Part shown: positions 33,810 to 43,502 of the stretch, piece by piece
Layout of the letters: the number at the start of each line of letters is the position of its first letter
How positions within the stretch are numbered: the first letter of the stretch is position 1
Source: Candidatus Omnitrophota bacterium
GTDB lineage: Bacteria; Hinthialibacterota; Hinthialibacteria; Hinthialibacterales; JAKPRU01
Length of the DNA stretch: 47,281 bases
Assembly: GCA_029570205.1 (NCBI GenBank)
Contig: JAKQSI010000073.1
Coordinates: forward strand, 1-47,281
Direction of reading: 5' to 3'
Program-made: the position numbers and the translations under genes
Notes under the pieces: model-generated
Databases searched by the model: none
Told to the model about the DNA's origin: nothing
What the model saw: only the letters and a program-made list of their open reading frames with translations

Positions 33810-36389
33810 ATGAAAAAGATACTGATTCCTCTCATATTGGCCGTGCTTCTGGGTCTCGTGATCGGATTTGTGCTGTATATCCGATATGAGCGCAGCTCGG
33901 CGTTGATTGTGGCAAAGGCGCAATTAAAAAAGGGCCAATGGCAAGAGGCGCTGGAAACGGTCACGCCGGTCTATGAACGCAACAAACGGGACCTGGAGGT
34001 GGCTCTGATTGTGGCGCAAGCGCAACGGGAGCTGGGAGAGACTGATGCGGCGCTGCTGACTCTGACGCCGTTTATTCCGCCTGCCGGGCGGGATCCGAGG
34101 GCTTTGGAGCTGGCGGGCTGGACCCAACTGGATGCGGGAGATACACAGTCTGCGCTGGAACAATTCTTAGCGCTCGGCGAGACCCCGGAGTACAATACTC
34201 AGTCGCTGATCGGGACCGCCGCGGCGAAACTGGTTCAAAGTGGCGGCTATTCTGAGCGACTGCTTTCGGAGGCCCGCCATTTCCTCAATTTGGCAATAGC
34301 CAAGAATCCGGAAATCGGCCTGGCGCATCTTGTTCTGGGACAGGTGTCGCTTGCCGAGCGGAATCTGGCCGAAGCGGAATCGGCCGCAGAAGAGGCTATC
34401 CGCCTGATGGAGAATCCGGCAAGGGCTTACCTGTTGCGCGGGGAGATCCGACTCGCAAAACGTCAATTCGATCGTGCGGAGTCCGACTTCCGCGAGGCGC
34501 TGGATTTGGGCGCGCTTGCTCCAGCGGTTGCCCGACAGAGGGCGCTGCTGGACTATCACCAGGGATTTATCGAGAGAGCGGCGTCTTCGCTTCAAGAAAT
34601 CGCAGAACAGAATACCCCGGAAGGACTTCAATCGCGTCTGAATCTGGCCGCGATTTGCGCACTGATGGAGAAGCCGACCCGGGTCACCGAGTTGTTGTCT
34701 CCCATCAAAGACAAGGTCGAGTCGCCGATTCTGCTTCTTCAGTTATATGAAGCGTATCTGGTCGCCGGTTTACGGGAGGAAGCGGAATTGACCCTTCGTG
34801 AGTTGATCCGGGAATCGCCGGTGTTTGTTGGGGGACTTCTGGAGCAGGCAATCCGCCAATCCGCTGCCGGCGAGAGCTGGACAGGTCCGCCGTTTGCCGG
34901 TTCCTTATCGGAAGGCGCTCCGGAGAATGTCTGGGTGGCTTTCTTTCAGCAGACGGCCTCACTACTGGAAGGCAATCCGATACGTGCCCTGGAGATTTCC
35001 GAGGTCCTGCTTCGTCATTCCGCGCCGCCGCCGGCGGCGTTTCTGAATACGGCGGTGGCAGCCCTCTTCCTGGGCCGACCGATTGAGGCGCGACAGGCGC
35101 TTTCGCGTGTCTATGTGCGACTTGCTGGTGATCCGCGCTACACGCGAATTTCCGTATTGGCGGAGCAACATGCCGGACACCTCCGGCAGGCATTGGCGCA
35201 TGTTTCCGGTGACAATACGGCTGAGGACCTCTGGCTTCGTGTCCAGCTCTTGCTGAGGGCTTATCGATTTGAGGAGGCCGAGGAGGCGCTGAGGCAAAAC
35301 AATCCGTTGCCGTCCAACCGATACCTCTTGCTCAAGTCGGCGCTTGCCGCGTTACAGGGCCGGTATTCCGAAGCGGAGATTCTCCTGAATCGATTCGATT
35401 CGACTCAGGCAAACCTGGACCGGACGCTTTCGGATTGGTGCGATTTGATCCGGGCCTGCTGCGCCGCGATGTCCGGAGATCGGAATCGGGCAGGGGAGTT
35501 ACTTTATCGCCTTACGCGGGTCGATTCTCCCATTTATGATCCGGCAAAGGCGCTCGCGCTGCGAATCGGGATCCCCGCTCAGGCAGGCGGCGCGGAGACC
35601 CCGGCTGCCGCTGAAGGAACTCCGTTTTATTTATACGAAGTTGCTTCCCGGTTGGAGCAGAGCGGCCAGCCCGAAGAAGCGATCCTGCGCTACCGTTCCA
35701 TTGTGGAAAAGAATCCGGATTTTGTTCCGGCGCTGGACCGGCTCGCGTATCTCTTCCGGCTTCGGGGAAATTTAGATGTGGCACAGGGGTACTATCGGGA
35801 CATGCTGCAGCTGGGATCGAACCGAAGCGTAGTGCAGCGGAATCTGGCCTGCCTGGCATGGGAAGCCGGAGACACCGTTTCCGCCGAGCGTTACTTTACC
35901 GAAGCGGAGGAGTCGAGCACGGATCGTTCGGATTTAAACATAGAGTATGCCCTCTTGCTGCTGCGCAAAGGCGAAATCGAGAAAGTGCGGAATCTGCTGG
36001 GACCGTTTCGAGAGGATGCGGGACCGGCTATTCTGGCCTTGTATGGATATCTGGCCGAAATGGAGCAGGACTGGTCGAGGGCGGCGCTTCTCCTGGAGCA
36101 GGCCGCGAAACTACGTCCCGATGATGCCTGGATCCGGCTGAACCATGGTGTAACAATGGTTCATTTGGGAAAATATACAGAGGCGGAAGGGTCTTTTCAG
36201 AAGACCCTGCGGATCGAACCGACATCGGCGGACGGGCATCGACTGCTGGGGCAGTTGTATGCGGACCAGGGTTTATATCAAGCGGCACACCGATCGCTTT
36301 CCACCTCTCTGCGATATAAGCCCGATCAACCGGATGTTCGAGCGATGATCGAGCGCATCGCAGGCTGGATCGGCTTTTCGGGGGCCTGA
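33810..36389 (+). CDS. Membrane-anchored TPR-repeat protein
   Basis: 859 residues: an N-terminal transmembrane anchor (about 5-26, ILIPLILAVLLGLVIGFVLY) followed by tetratricopeptide repeats along most of the length. Typical units are AKAQLKKGQWQEALETVTPV, AIAKNPEIGLAHLVLGQVSL, YRSIVEKNPDFVPALDRLAY and LRIEPTSADGHRLLGQLYAD. TPR arrays form protein-binding superhelices; here the array would lie in the periplasm. Its place between a GT-C transferase and type IV pilus ATPases suggests a role in envelope or pilus assembly, or in exopolysaccharide (EpsG/PilF-like) export. No enzyme motif is seen. Confidence 0.85.
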   Translation: MKKILIPLILAVLLGLVIGFVLYIRYERSSALIVAKAQLKKGQWQEALETVTPVYERNKRDLEVALIVAQAQRELGETDAALLTLTPFIPPAGRDPRALELAGWTQLDAGDTQSALEQFLALGETPEYNTQSLIGTAAAKLVQSGGYSERLLSEARHFLNLAIAKNPEIGLAHLVLGQVSLAERNLAEAESAAEEAIRLMENPARAYLLRGEIRLAKRQFDRAESDFREALDLGALAPAVARQRALLDYHQGFIERAASSLQEIAEQNTPEGLQSRLNLAAICALMEKPTRVTELLSPIKDKVESPILLLQLYEAYLVAGLREEAELTLRELIRESPVFVGGLLEQAIRQSAAGESWTGPPFAGSLSEGAPENVWVAFFQQTASLLEGNPIRALEISEVLLRHSAPPPAAFLNTAVAALFLGRPIEARQALSRVYVRLAGDPRYTRISVLAEQHAGHLRQALAHVSGDNTAEDLWLRVQLLLRAYRFEEAEEALRQNNPLPSNRYLLLKSALAALQGRYSEAEILLNRFDSTQANLDRTLSDWCDLIRACCAAMSGDRNRAGELLYRLTRVDSPIYDPAKALALRIGIPAQAGGAETPAAAEGTPFYLYEVASRLEQSGQPEEAILRYRSIVEKNPDFVPALDRLAYLFRLRGNLDVAQGYYRDMLQLGSNRSVVQRNLACLAWEAGDTVSAERYFTEAEESSTDRSDLNIEYALLLLRKGEIEKVRNLLGPFREDAGPAILALYGYLAEMEQDWSRAALLLEQAAKLRPDDAWIRLNHGVTMVHLGKYTEAEGSFQKTLRIEPTSADGHRLLGQLYADQGLYQAAHRSLSTSLRYKPDQPDVRAMIERIAGWIGFSGA

Positions 36390-36551
36390 AACGAGTGAAC
36401 GAGTCGAAAGGCAATATCGGGATGAGTGCTTGACGACTCTTTCACAGAATGGTTATCATTTTTAAATGGGTGATGAATCATCACGCCGTCCAAGGCAGCG
36501 CGGATTCTGCAACCATCCGAAAGCAACCTTTTTCAAAAGGAACCGGAAGTT

Positions 36552-38267
36552 ATGGCTCAGGAACAAACGGAAAACATTGCGATCCTCAATGGAGATATGG
36601 AAGACAGCGATTATGAGCCGAAGACCGGCCGGATAGGCGTCTCCGAAGAGGAAAGCGCGCAACGCATTTCCGACATCGATTATTCAACCGTGGAGACCAC
36701 CACGGTTGAAGATCGCATGGAGGTCCTTGCCAAACAGACGGGCATGGAAGTGATTCAGCTTCGCAAGTCCCGCCTGTTGCCGGAAGTAGTGAATCTGCTG
36801 CCGAAAAAGACGGCGGTCCGGTATAATGTGATTGTCACGGATTCGCAGGACGGAAAAGTCACGGTGGCGGTGGGCGATCCGCACAACGTGGAGGCCATCG
36901 ACACGGTTTCTCTGCTCCTTCCCGGCAAGCAATTGCGATGGGTTCTTGCCCGCCCGGAGGAAATCAAGTGGTCCATCGAGCGCTACTACACCGGAGAAAC
37001 CGCAATCGTGGAGGATATGCTGACCGAGATCAGCGAGTCCGCCTCGGAGGGTCCCGCCACTTACGAGCAGGCGCTAAAAGAAGTCAAAGCCGATGAGGAA
37101 GGTCCCATCAAGCGGCTGGTCGATTTGATCTTCACCGAAGCGTTGCGCATGAGATCCTCCGATATCCACTTTGAACCGTTCGAGAATAAGTTCCGAATCC
37201 GCTTCCGAATTGATGGTGTCCTGCATGAGATCCAATCGCCGGACAAGACGTTGCAGGGGCCGATCCTGTCCCGTCTCAAGCTGATGGCCGGTATGGACCT
37301 GGCTGAGAAACGTGTACCTCAGGACGGTCGGATTCAGCAGGTGGTACTCGGAAGAGAATTAGACTTTCGTGTATCCGCCCTTCCGGCGCTTCACGGAGAA
37401 AGCATTGTACTCCGTATTCTGGAGAAATCCGGAGTACTTTTGGGATTGGAGCAGATCGGATTCCTGGAGGACAACATCGAGAAATTCAAGTCGATGATCC
37501 GTCGTCCCAACGGGATCATCCTCATGACCGGGCCGACCGGTTCAGGGAAAACCACCACCCTCTATTCGGCGCTGAACGTGATCAATAATGTCGATACAAA
37601 AATCGTCACCGTGGAAAACCCGGTGGAGTATCAGATCGAGGGAATTAACCAGGTCCAGGTGAATGATGAAATCGGGCTGACTTTCGCCAAAGCGCTGCGA
37701 TCCATCCTGCGCCAGGCTCCCAACGTGATTCTGGTCGGCGAAATCCGTGACCTGGAAACCGCAGAAATCGCCATCAGTGCGGCCATGACGGGGCACTTGG
37801 TTTTCTCCACACTGCACACGAATGACGCTCCTGGCGCGAACACTCGTCTCGTGGAAATGGGGATTAAACCCTTCCTGGTTGCTTCCGCCATTCAGGCCGT
37901 GATTGCCCAGCGTCTTGTTCGAACAATCTGCAAAGAATGCAAGGAGACATACGAAGCCGATCCCACGGTGATCCGGAACCTCGGTTTTGACCCGGATGAA
38001 TACAAAGGCGTTCCGTTTTATCGGGGGCGAGGCTGTGAGATTTGCAATTATACAGGGTATAAGGGCCGTACCGCCATTCACGAAGTTATGGAAAACTCGG
38101 ACGAAATACGGAAGTTGGTTATGGAGAACTCTGGTTCCGACGTGATCCGCAAGGTGGCGCGGCAACAGGGGATGCGCACGCTGCGTGAGGACGGCTGGAA
38201 AAAAGTTCTTCGCGGCGACACCACAATGGTTGAGGTTGCACGAATTACCGCGGGCGACGAGATATAA
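36552..38267 (+). CDS. pilB: Type IV pilus assembly / type II secretion ATPase (PilB/GspE), copy 1
   Basis: Hexameric cytoplasmic ATPase that powers pilin polymerisation. 571 residues. The N-terminal MshEN/GspE-N domain spans about 50-150 (KQTGMEVIQLRKSRLLPEVV). Walker A GPTGSGKT is at 327-334, the Asp box in SSDIHFEPFENKFRIRFRID, and Walker B/His box in NVILVGEIRDLETAEIAISA and STLHTNDAPGANTRLVEMG. The C-terminal tetra-Cys Zn site is C-K-E-C-K-E ... GCEICNYTGYKGR. All are intact. It leads the ATPase cluster that follows the TPR gene by 162 bases. Confidence 0.92.
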   Translation: MAQEQTENIAILNGDMEDSDYEPKTGRIGVSEEESAQRISDIDYSTVETTTVEDRMEVLAKQTGMEVIQLRKSRLLPEVVNLLPKKTAVRYNVIVTDSQDGKVTVAVGDPHNVEAIDTVSLLLPGKQLRWVLARPEEIKWSIERYYTGETAIVEDMLTEISESASEGPATYEQALKEVKADEEGPIKRLVDLIFTEALRMRSSDIHFEPFENKFRIRFRIDGVLHEIQSPDKTLQGPILSRLKLMAGMDLAEKRVPQDGRIQQVVLGRELDFRVSALPALHGESIVLRILEKSGVLLGLEQIGFLEDNIEKFKSMIRRPNGIILMTGPTGSGKTTTLYSALNVINNVDTKIVTVENPVEYQIEGINQVQVNDEIGLTFAKALRSILRQAPNVILVGEIRDLETAEIAISAAMTGHLVFSTLHTNDAPGANTRLVEMGIKPFLVASAIQAVIAQRLVRTICKECKETYEADPTVIRNLGFDPDEYKGVPFYRGRGCEICNYTGYKGRTAIHEVMENSDEIRKLVMENSGSDVIRKVARQQGMRTLREDGWKKVLRGDTTMVEVARITAGDEI

Positions 38268-38325
38268 GCCCGGATCGAAAAATAAACCGAAATTCATTCT
38301 TCAGGCACCGGAGGCAGATTAGACC

Positions 38326-39414
38326 TTGGCCAACATAAGAAAAACTACTAAATACGAGATGGAGGATCTTTTGAAGATCGTTGTGGAGCGTGATGCTTCC
38401 GATCTTCATTTGCGTGTGGGCCGCCCCCCCGTGATCCGGATTGACGGTCGGCTCGAGGATCTCGGAAATGAGCCTCTCCGTCCCGAGGACACGGAATACC
38501 TGATGGAAAGTATCTCCCCGGACATGCACCGCGAGGCCATTGCGGAGATCGGCTCTGCCGACTACGGGTATGCGTTCCAGAACTTGGCGCGATTTCGTGT
38601 TTCCATTTTCCGAAACATGGGGAATTACGGGATGGTTATGCGTCTCATTCCGTCACGGATTCTCAGTTTCGAGCAGCTGGGATTGCCCATCGACGCGATC
38701 AAGGAACTGCTGCATCGTCCCCGTGGCCTGGTTCTGGTTGTGGGGCCGACCGGTTCCGGCAAAACGACAACCCTTGCGTCAATGATCGATTATATCAATC
38801 GCGAACGCGATACGCACATCATTACGATTGAAGACCCGATCGAATACTTTCATCCGCACCAGCGGTCCATTGTGACGCACCGGGAGCTGCATGTTGACGT
38901 GGTATCGTTTGCGAACGGTTTGCGGGCCGCGTTGCGGCAGGACCCGGATGTGATTCTTGTAGGCGAAATGCGTGACCCGGAAACAATGAGCGCGGCCATC
39001 ACCGCGGCGGAAACCGGTCACCTGGTGTTTGCGACACTGCATACGAACAGCGCTTCCCAGACCATCAACCGAATTGTGGACGCTTTCCCGGTTAATCAGC
39101 AGGAACAGATCCGAATGCAGCTGTCGGTGACCATGATCGCCTCCATCGCCCAGCAGCTGATGGGTCGAAAGGGAGGCAAGGGCCGAATCGCGGCTTATGA
39201 AATCATGCTGATGACCCCTGCTATTGCGAACCTGATCCGGGAACGAAAGACCAACCGGATTCTTTCCATGATTCAGACCGGCGCCCGGTTGGGAATGACG
39301 ACCCTGGACACTTTTCTGTTGAGACTGGTCAAGCAGGACCTTATTACGGCGGAGACCGCCATGGAACGATGCCAGGATCCGGAAGATATGCGACATAAAC
39401 TCATGTTTTCCTGA
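38326..39414 (+). CDS. pilT: Type IV pilus retraction ATPase
   Basis: Drives pilus depolymerisation for twitching and DNA uptake. 362 residues if the TTG at 38326 is used; an ATG at 38359 (12th codon) is also plausible and nearer the usual PilT length of about 345. Opening YEMEDLLKIVVERDASDLHL, Walker A VVGPTGSGKTTTLAS (about 138-150), Walker B VILVGEMRDPETMSAAITAA, and the PilT-specific C-terminal AIANLIRERKTNRILSMIQT then GARLGMTTLDTF are diagnostic. It lacks the PilB Zn site. Its location between two PilB copies puts extension and retraction motors in one transcription unit. Confidence 0.94.
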   Translation: MANIRKTTKYEMEDLLKIVVERDASDLHLRVGRPPVIRIDGRLEDLGNEPLRPEDTEYLMESISPDMHREAIAEIGSADYGYAFQNLARFRVSIFRNMGNYGMVMRLIPSRILSFEQLGLPIDAIKELLHRPRGLVLVVGPTGSGKTTTLASMIDYINRERDTHIITIEDPIEYFHPHQRSIVTHRELHVDVVSFANGLRAALRQDPDVILVGEMRDPETMSAAITAAETGHLVFATLHTNSASQTINRIVDAFPVNQQEQIRMQLSVTMIASIAQQLMGRKGGKGRIAAYEIMLMTPAIANLIRERKTNRILSMIQTGARLGMTTLDTFLLRLVKQDLITAETAMERCQDPEDMRHKLMFS

Positions 39415-39463
39415 TAAACACTTGTTAATCATCCGACCCTGTCGGATAAAACAAGGAGAAACC

Positions 39464-41335
39464 ATGCTGGGATTAGGCAGAAAAAAACCGAAGGCTCCCG
39501 AGACCGCGCCGGCCCCGGCGCCGAGTCAGGAAAAAGTACGAAGAACCTCCGGAACACCGGCGGCGGACATTGCCGCCAGTACGCTTGCGCTACTGGAAAG
39601 TGAAGAAGAGGCTCCCAAAGAAAAACGGGAGATTCTCTCCGAAACGGATATTGAATCGTTTGGAGATTCCTCGTCCGAAAGCGCCGGCCGGAACCACCTC
39701 GATCAGGAAGCCGCTCAATCCGTTCGCGATGCGGTAATGGAGCAGGCGGCGGCGGAATCGACTTCGGAATACGCGACCGAGGAGGACCTGCTGAAGCTGT
39801 ATGCCACTCAGGTCGGGATGCCGTTTGTCAAACTTTCGGAAATCGAATTCGATGAAGATGCCTTGAACCTCGTTTCTCCCGATCTGGCCCGGCAATACAA
39901 AATTTTTCCTATCCGTTTCAACAAACAGACAGGTGTGGTCACCATTGCCCTGGTTGATCCGCTTAATGTGCGCACCATCGATGATCTTCGGGTATGGCTG
40001 GGGCATGAGATTGAAGGTGTCATCGGGAATGCGGACGAAATTCAATCCCTGATCGATGAATACTATGGGACCGGTCACGAATCCGTGGACGAGGTGTTGT
40101 CAACACTTCAGAGCGAGCGATATCAAATTGACCTGAAGGACGACAATTTCGGGGACCTGGAACGGATTGCGAATGAGGCTCCCATTGTGAAACTGGTGAA
40201 CCTGGTTCTGTTGCAGGCAATCAAGGAACGCGCCTCCGACCTCCACATCGAACCGTTTGAGCGCTCGCTTCGTATCCGGTACCGCGTGGACGGTATTCTG
40301 CATGAGACGGTCCCGCCCCCGAAACACCTGACGAATGCGATTATCTCCCGTGTGAAGGTTATGGCCGGACTGAACATCGCGGAACGGCGTCTTCCACAGG
40401 ACGGTCGTATCAAACTGGCCATGGCAGACCGGAACGTGGAACTCCGTGTCTCCTGCCTGCCGACTGTGAACGGGGAAAGCGTCGTGATGCGTATCCTCGA
40501 CAGCGAGGTTATGGGCCTTCAGCTCGACCAGCTGGGAATGCTGCCGGATACGCTGGAGATTTATGAGAAGATCATCAGCCGGCCGAACGGAATTGTGCTG
40601 GTGACCGGACCCACCGGTTGCGGGAAAACAACTACGATGTACGCCTCGCTGGCGCGCATTTTCAGCCCCATGCTGAAGATGATTACCACCGAGAACCCGG
40701 TCGAATACCAGATGGACGGGATTGTTCAGGTCAATATCAACCAGGCGGTGGGATTGACCTTTGCCCGGTGTCTTCGCTCGATTCTTCGTCAGGACCCGGA
40801 CATCATCATGGTGGGAGAAATTCGTGACCTGGAAACCGCTTCCATGGCAATCGAGTCATCCCTGACTGGACACCTGGTGCTCTCCACCCTGCATACGAAT
40901 GATGCTCCTGGAACGCTGACCCGTCTCGTCGATATGGACGTGGAGCCGTTCCTGATTACCTCCGCAGTGGTGGCCGTACTCGCCCAGCGCCTGGTGCGCG
41001 TGATTTGTCTGGATTGCAAGGAACCCTATACCCCGGATCCGCACATCTTAAAAGAAATGGGAGTAAGTCCGGAAGATGTTGCGAATATCACCTTTTTCCA
41101 TGGAAAAGGCTGTTCCGAATGCAATTATACGGGATATCGCGGACGGGTGGGGATTTTTGAGTTGTTGACGTTATCGGATCCGGTCAAGGACTTGGTTTTG
41201 AAACGTGCAGCTAGCTCCGAGATATTCCACCAGGCTCGCAAGGATGGAATGCGAACCCTGCGTGAAGATGGTTGGCAGAAAGTGATCCAGGGGATTACTA
41301 CCCCGGAGGAGATTTTGCATTCAACGGTTCAGTAA
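39464..41335 (+). CDS. PilB/GspE-type ATPase, copy 2
   Basis: 623 residues from ATG 39464, with AAGGAG six bases before. It has an Ala/Pro/Lys-rich flexible N-terminus (KKPKAPETAPAPAPS) and a long acidic linker, then the MshEN domain (EEDLLKLYATQVGMPFVKLS). Walker A is GPTGCGKTT (about residue 380), with Cys in place of the Ser of copy 1. DIIMVGEIRDLETASMAIES and the Zn site CLDCKEP ... GCSECNYTGYRGR complete it. It differs enough from copy 1 to be an old paralogue and could serve a second pseudopilus or secretion system using the same inner-membrane platform. Confidence 0.92.
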   Translation: MLGLGRKKPKAPETAPAPAPSQEKVRRTSGTPAADIAASTLALLESEEEAPKEKREILSETDIESFGDSSSESAGRNHLDQEAAQSVRDAVMEQAAAESTSEYATEEDLLKLYATQVGMPFVKLSEIEFDEDALNLVSPDLARQYKIFPIRFNKQTGVVTIALVDPLNVRTIDDLRVWLGHEIEGVIGNADEIQSLIDEYYGTGHESVDEVLSTLQSERYQIDLKDDNFGDLERIANEAPIVKLVNLVLLQAIKERASDLHIEPFERSLRIRYRVDGILHETVPPPKHLTNAIISRVKVMAGLNIAERRLPQDGRIKLAMADRNVELRVSCLPTVNGESVVMRILDSEVMGLQLDQLGMLPDTLEIYEKIISRPNGIVLVTGPTGCGKTTTMYASLARIFSPMLKMITTENPVEYQMDGIVQVNINQAVGLTFARCLRSILRQDPDIIMVGEIRDLETASMAIESSLTGHLVLSTLHTNDAPGTLTRLVDMDVEPFLITSAVVAVLAQRLVRVICLDCKEPYTPDPHILKEMGVSPEDVANITFFHGKGCSECNYTGYRGRVGIFELLTLSDPVKDLVLKRAASSEIFHQARKDGMRTLREDGWQKVIQGITTPEEILHSTVQ

Positions 41336-41374
41336 ACGGAATCAAGCCGGGAAGACGGCAAAGGAGAATCGGCC

Positions 41375-42619
41375 ATGGCATTGTATTCCTATAAGGCCCT
41401 CGACAAAAGCGGCAAAGAGATTCGAGGAAATATCGAAGCCACCGGCGAAGAGGCAGTTGTCGAACGACTCCGTAGTATGGGATATTTCACAACGGAGGTG
41501 GCCCGGGTCAAAAGCGGCGTCGGGCAGATGGACCTGGCCGATCTCCCGATCTTCAAATGGGTCAGCAAAGCCATTTCGCGCGGGAAGGTGAATCTGAAAG
41601 ATCTTTCCGCGTTTACACGCCAGCTGGCGACACTGGTCGGCGCCGGTCTTCCTCTTCTGCGCAGTTTGCAGATTCTGGAGGAACAGGTCGAGAATCGGAA
41701 TCTGAAGGATGCGATTCATAGTATGATCGAAAGCGTCGAAGGCGGGTCCACTCTCTCGGAGGCCATGGCCAAACACCCCCGCATTTTCAACCGTCTTTAT
41801 GTCAATATGATTAAGGCGGGCGAGTTGGGGGGCGCGCTGGAAACCGTACTGGAACGCCTGGCTCTCTTCAGTGAAAAATCCGCCGCTGTCCGTTCCAAGG
41901 TCAAAGGCGCAATGTGGTATCCGGCGGTGGTTATCACCATTGCAATGACAGTGGTGTGCATTATTATGATTTTTGTGGTTCCCAAGTTTGCCGAAATGTT
42001 TTCCGGCCTCGGAGCCGACCTCCCTGTTCTGACTCAATACCTGATCGATTTCAGCGGTTGGATTGTTGTTAACTGGTGGAAACCATTGGCGGTGATAATC
42101 GGCACAATTGTGGCGTTGAAACTGTTTACGTCTACGGAATTCGGCGCTTATGTCATGGACCGTATTAAACTCCGGTTGCCTATTTTCGGGACGATTCTGC
42201 AAAAATCCGCTGTGGCGCGTTTCGCCCGAACCTTCGGAACCCTGCTGGACACCGGCGTTCCGATTCTTCAGGCGCTGCTGATCGTAAAGGACACATCCGG
42301 TAATGAGGTCATCTCACGCGCCACGGTGGATATCCACGCGTCTATCCGCGATGGGGATACGATCAGCGAGCCGATGCGGGCGTTCCCGGTGTTTCCGCCC
42401 CTGGTGGTCCACATGATCGCGGTCGGTGAAGAGACCGGCGCGCTGGACAAGATGCTGATCAAAGTGGCGGAAGCGTATGAGCGCGAGGTAGACGACGCAG
42501 TGGATGGGCTGGCGAAGTTGATCGAGCCGTTACTGATTGTGATGCTCGGAGGCATCATCGGAACCGTCGTTATCGCGCTTTATTTGCCGATCTTCAGCGT
42601 GACGAACGCGATTAAGTGA
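41375..42619 (+). CDS. pilC: Type IV pilus / type II secretion inner-membrane platform protein
   Basis: 414 residues, the usual PilC/GspF size. N-terminus MALYSYKALDKSGKEIRGNI, then two tandem T2SSF domains: FTRQLATLVGAGLPLLRSLQ near 80 and FARTFGTLLDTGVPILQALL near 285. There are three main membrane segments (about 178-203, 225-250 and 385-408), ending GTVVIALYLPIFSVTNAIK. The platform couples the ATPases to pilin insertion. Pilin, prepilin peptidase, PilMNOPQ and secretin genes are not in the window. Confidence 0.93.
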   Translation: MALYSYKALDKSGKEIRGNIEATGEEAVVERLRSMGYFTTEVARVKSGVGQMDLADLPIFKWVSKAISRGKVNLKDLSAFTRQLATLVGAGLPLLRSLQILEEQVENRNLKDAIHSMIESVEGGSTLSEAMAKHPRIFNRLYVNMIKAGELGGALETVLERLALFSEKSAAVRSKVKGAMWYPAVVITIAMTVVCIIMIFVVPKFAEMFSGLGADLPVLTQYLIDFSGWIVVNWWKPLAVIIGTIVALKLFTSTEFGAYVMDRIKLRLPIFGTILQKSAVARFARTFGTLLDTGVPILQALLIVKDTSGNEVISRATVDIHASIRDGDTISEPMRAFPVFPPLVVHMIAVGEETGALDKMLIKVAEAYEREVDDAVDGLAKLIEPLLIVMLGGIIGTVVIALYLPIFSVTNAIK

Positions 42620-42630
42620 AGGAGTCGTTT

Positions 42631-42744
42631 CCACCCCAACTTTCCCCGTAAACCCCAGTGGAACCCCACCCCAACCCTCCCCGTAAACGGGGAGGGAGCA
42701 AAGAAATCTTCCCCCCGTTTACGAGGGATTGAGGGGGGTGGGGG
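42631..42744. repeat. Triple G/C-rich repeat with nested hairpin between convergent genes
   Basis: One motif occurs three times: 42631-42653 and 42666-42688 as direct copies (21 of 23 bases) and 42717-42744 as a diverged inverted copy. Within it CCCTCCCC (42675-42682) pairs perfectly with GGGGAGGG (42689-42696) around GTAAAC. The block fills the gap between pilC (+) and the following minus-strand gene and may act as a two-way terminator. Confidence 0.6.
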
Positions 42745-42755
42745 CGACGGTTGCT

Positions 42756-43208
42756 TTATTCCTTATCCGGGGTGTTTGCGCCGGGGGGCTTGCGGACGGT
42801 CATTCGGCACATACCCTTTTCGCAGTCGATGATGTGGTAATCGACTTCGTACCCGTATTGGCGGATCAGCGGGGGGTATAACCATCGGCAGTGTTCACAG
42901 TACCTTTCATAAGGCGGAACTCGTCGGTCCTGGAAAATTAACCTGGCCGACGGGCAGTCGTGCATGTCGATGACAAACATGTCGTCATACAGGGTCAGTC
43001 GATGCCGCCCGCCCTCTTCTCCCAGGGTGTGAGACCAATAGCGGTGCATCCCCTTCAGGCCGTCTTCTTCAATGTACCGGCGCAGATTCCACAGGAACTT
43101 GTCGGCAATTTCCTGCCAGAATTGAATCACCCCGGCCTCGCCGCCGCGTTTTTCCAGGAATCGAAACAGTTCGCTGTATACCCAGATAAATTCAGTACAG
43201 GAAATCAT
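42756..43208 (-). CDS. Uncharacterised conserved-looking 150-residue protein
   Basis: I choose ATG 43208 (MISCTEFIWVYSELFRFLEK) because GGGAG precedes it and because the longer frame upstream runs through a REP palindrome that encodes the repeat-derived peptide GQASVP. No signal peptide or membrane helix is seen. The C-terminal half has RYCEHCRWLYPPLIRQYGYE with a C-x2-C, then DYHIIDCEKGMCRMTVRKPP with two more Cys; metal or Fe-S binding is conceivable. I do not recognise the family. Confidence 0.7.
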   Translation of the reverse strand: MISCTEFIWVYSELFRFLEKRGGEAGVIQFWQEIADKFLWNLRRYIEEDGLKGMHRYWSHTLGEEGGRHRLTLYDDMFVIDMHDCPSARLIFQDRRVPPYERYCEHCRWLYPPLIRQYGYEVDYHIIDCEKGMCRMTVRKPPGANTPDKE

Positions 43209-43226
43209 GGAGGTCTCCCAGGCGAT

Positions 43227-43246
43227 GGCAGGCACAGAAGCCTGCC
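43227..43246 (-). repeat. Diverged REP palindrome upstream of the unknown gene
   Basis: GGCAGGC and GCCTGCC (reading either strand) form a perfect 7-bp stem with a 6-base loop, the same 7-6-7 architecture as the 46-kb arrays. On the minus strand GGCAGGC-TTCTGT-GCCTGCC differs from the array palindrome by five substitutions, with CAGG in place of GTAG. It lies 18 bases before the ATG of the minus-strand gene. Confidence 0.65.
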
Positions 43247-43502
43247 CTGGTTCTCTGCCCATCCTGCCGGTCGTTATGTTACACAGCCGTTGGAGAACCC
43301 GATATCCCCCAGCTCTTGTCGAATAAGTGAGGTTCGGTTTTGCGCGAACGGGCGTATGGGGCCGCACGCGGCTCTCCGACATCGTACCTGATCATTTTCA
43401 GGATTTCTTTCTCGGTTGCCAAGTCATCGCCATATTTCTGAAAAATCCTTACCACGTGTCAATGAATCACCCTTTCTTGTTCTGTCCGGTACAAAGGCAA
43501 TT

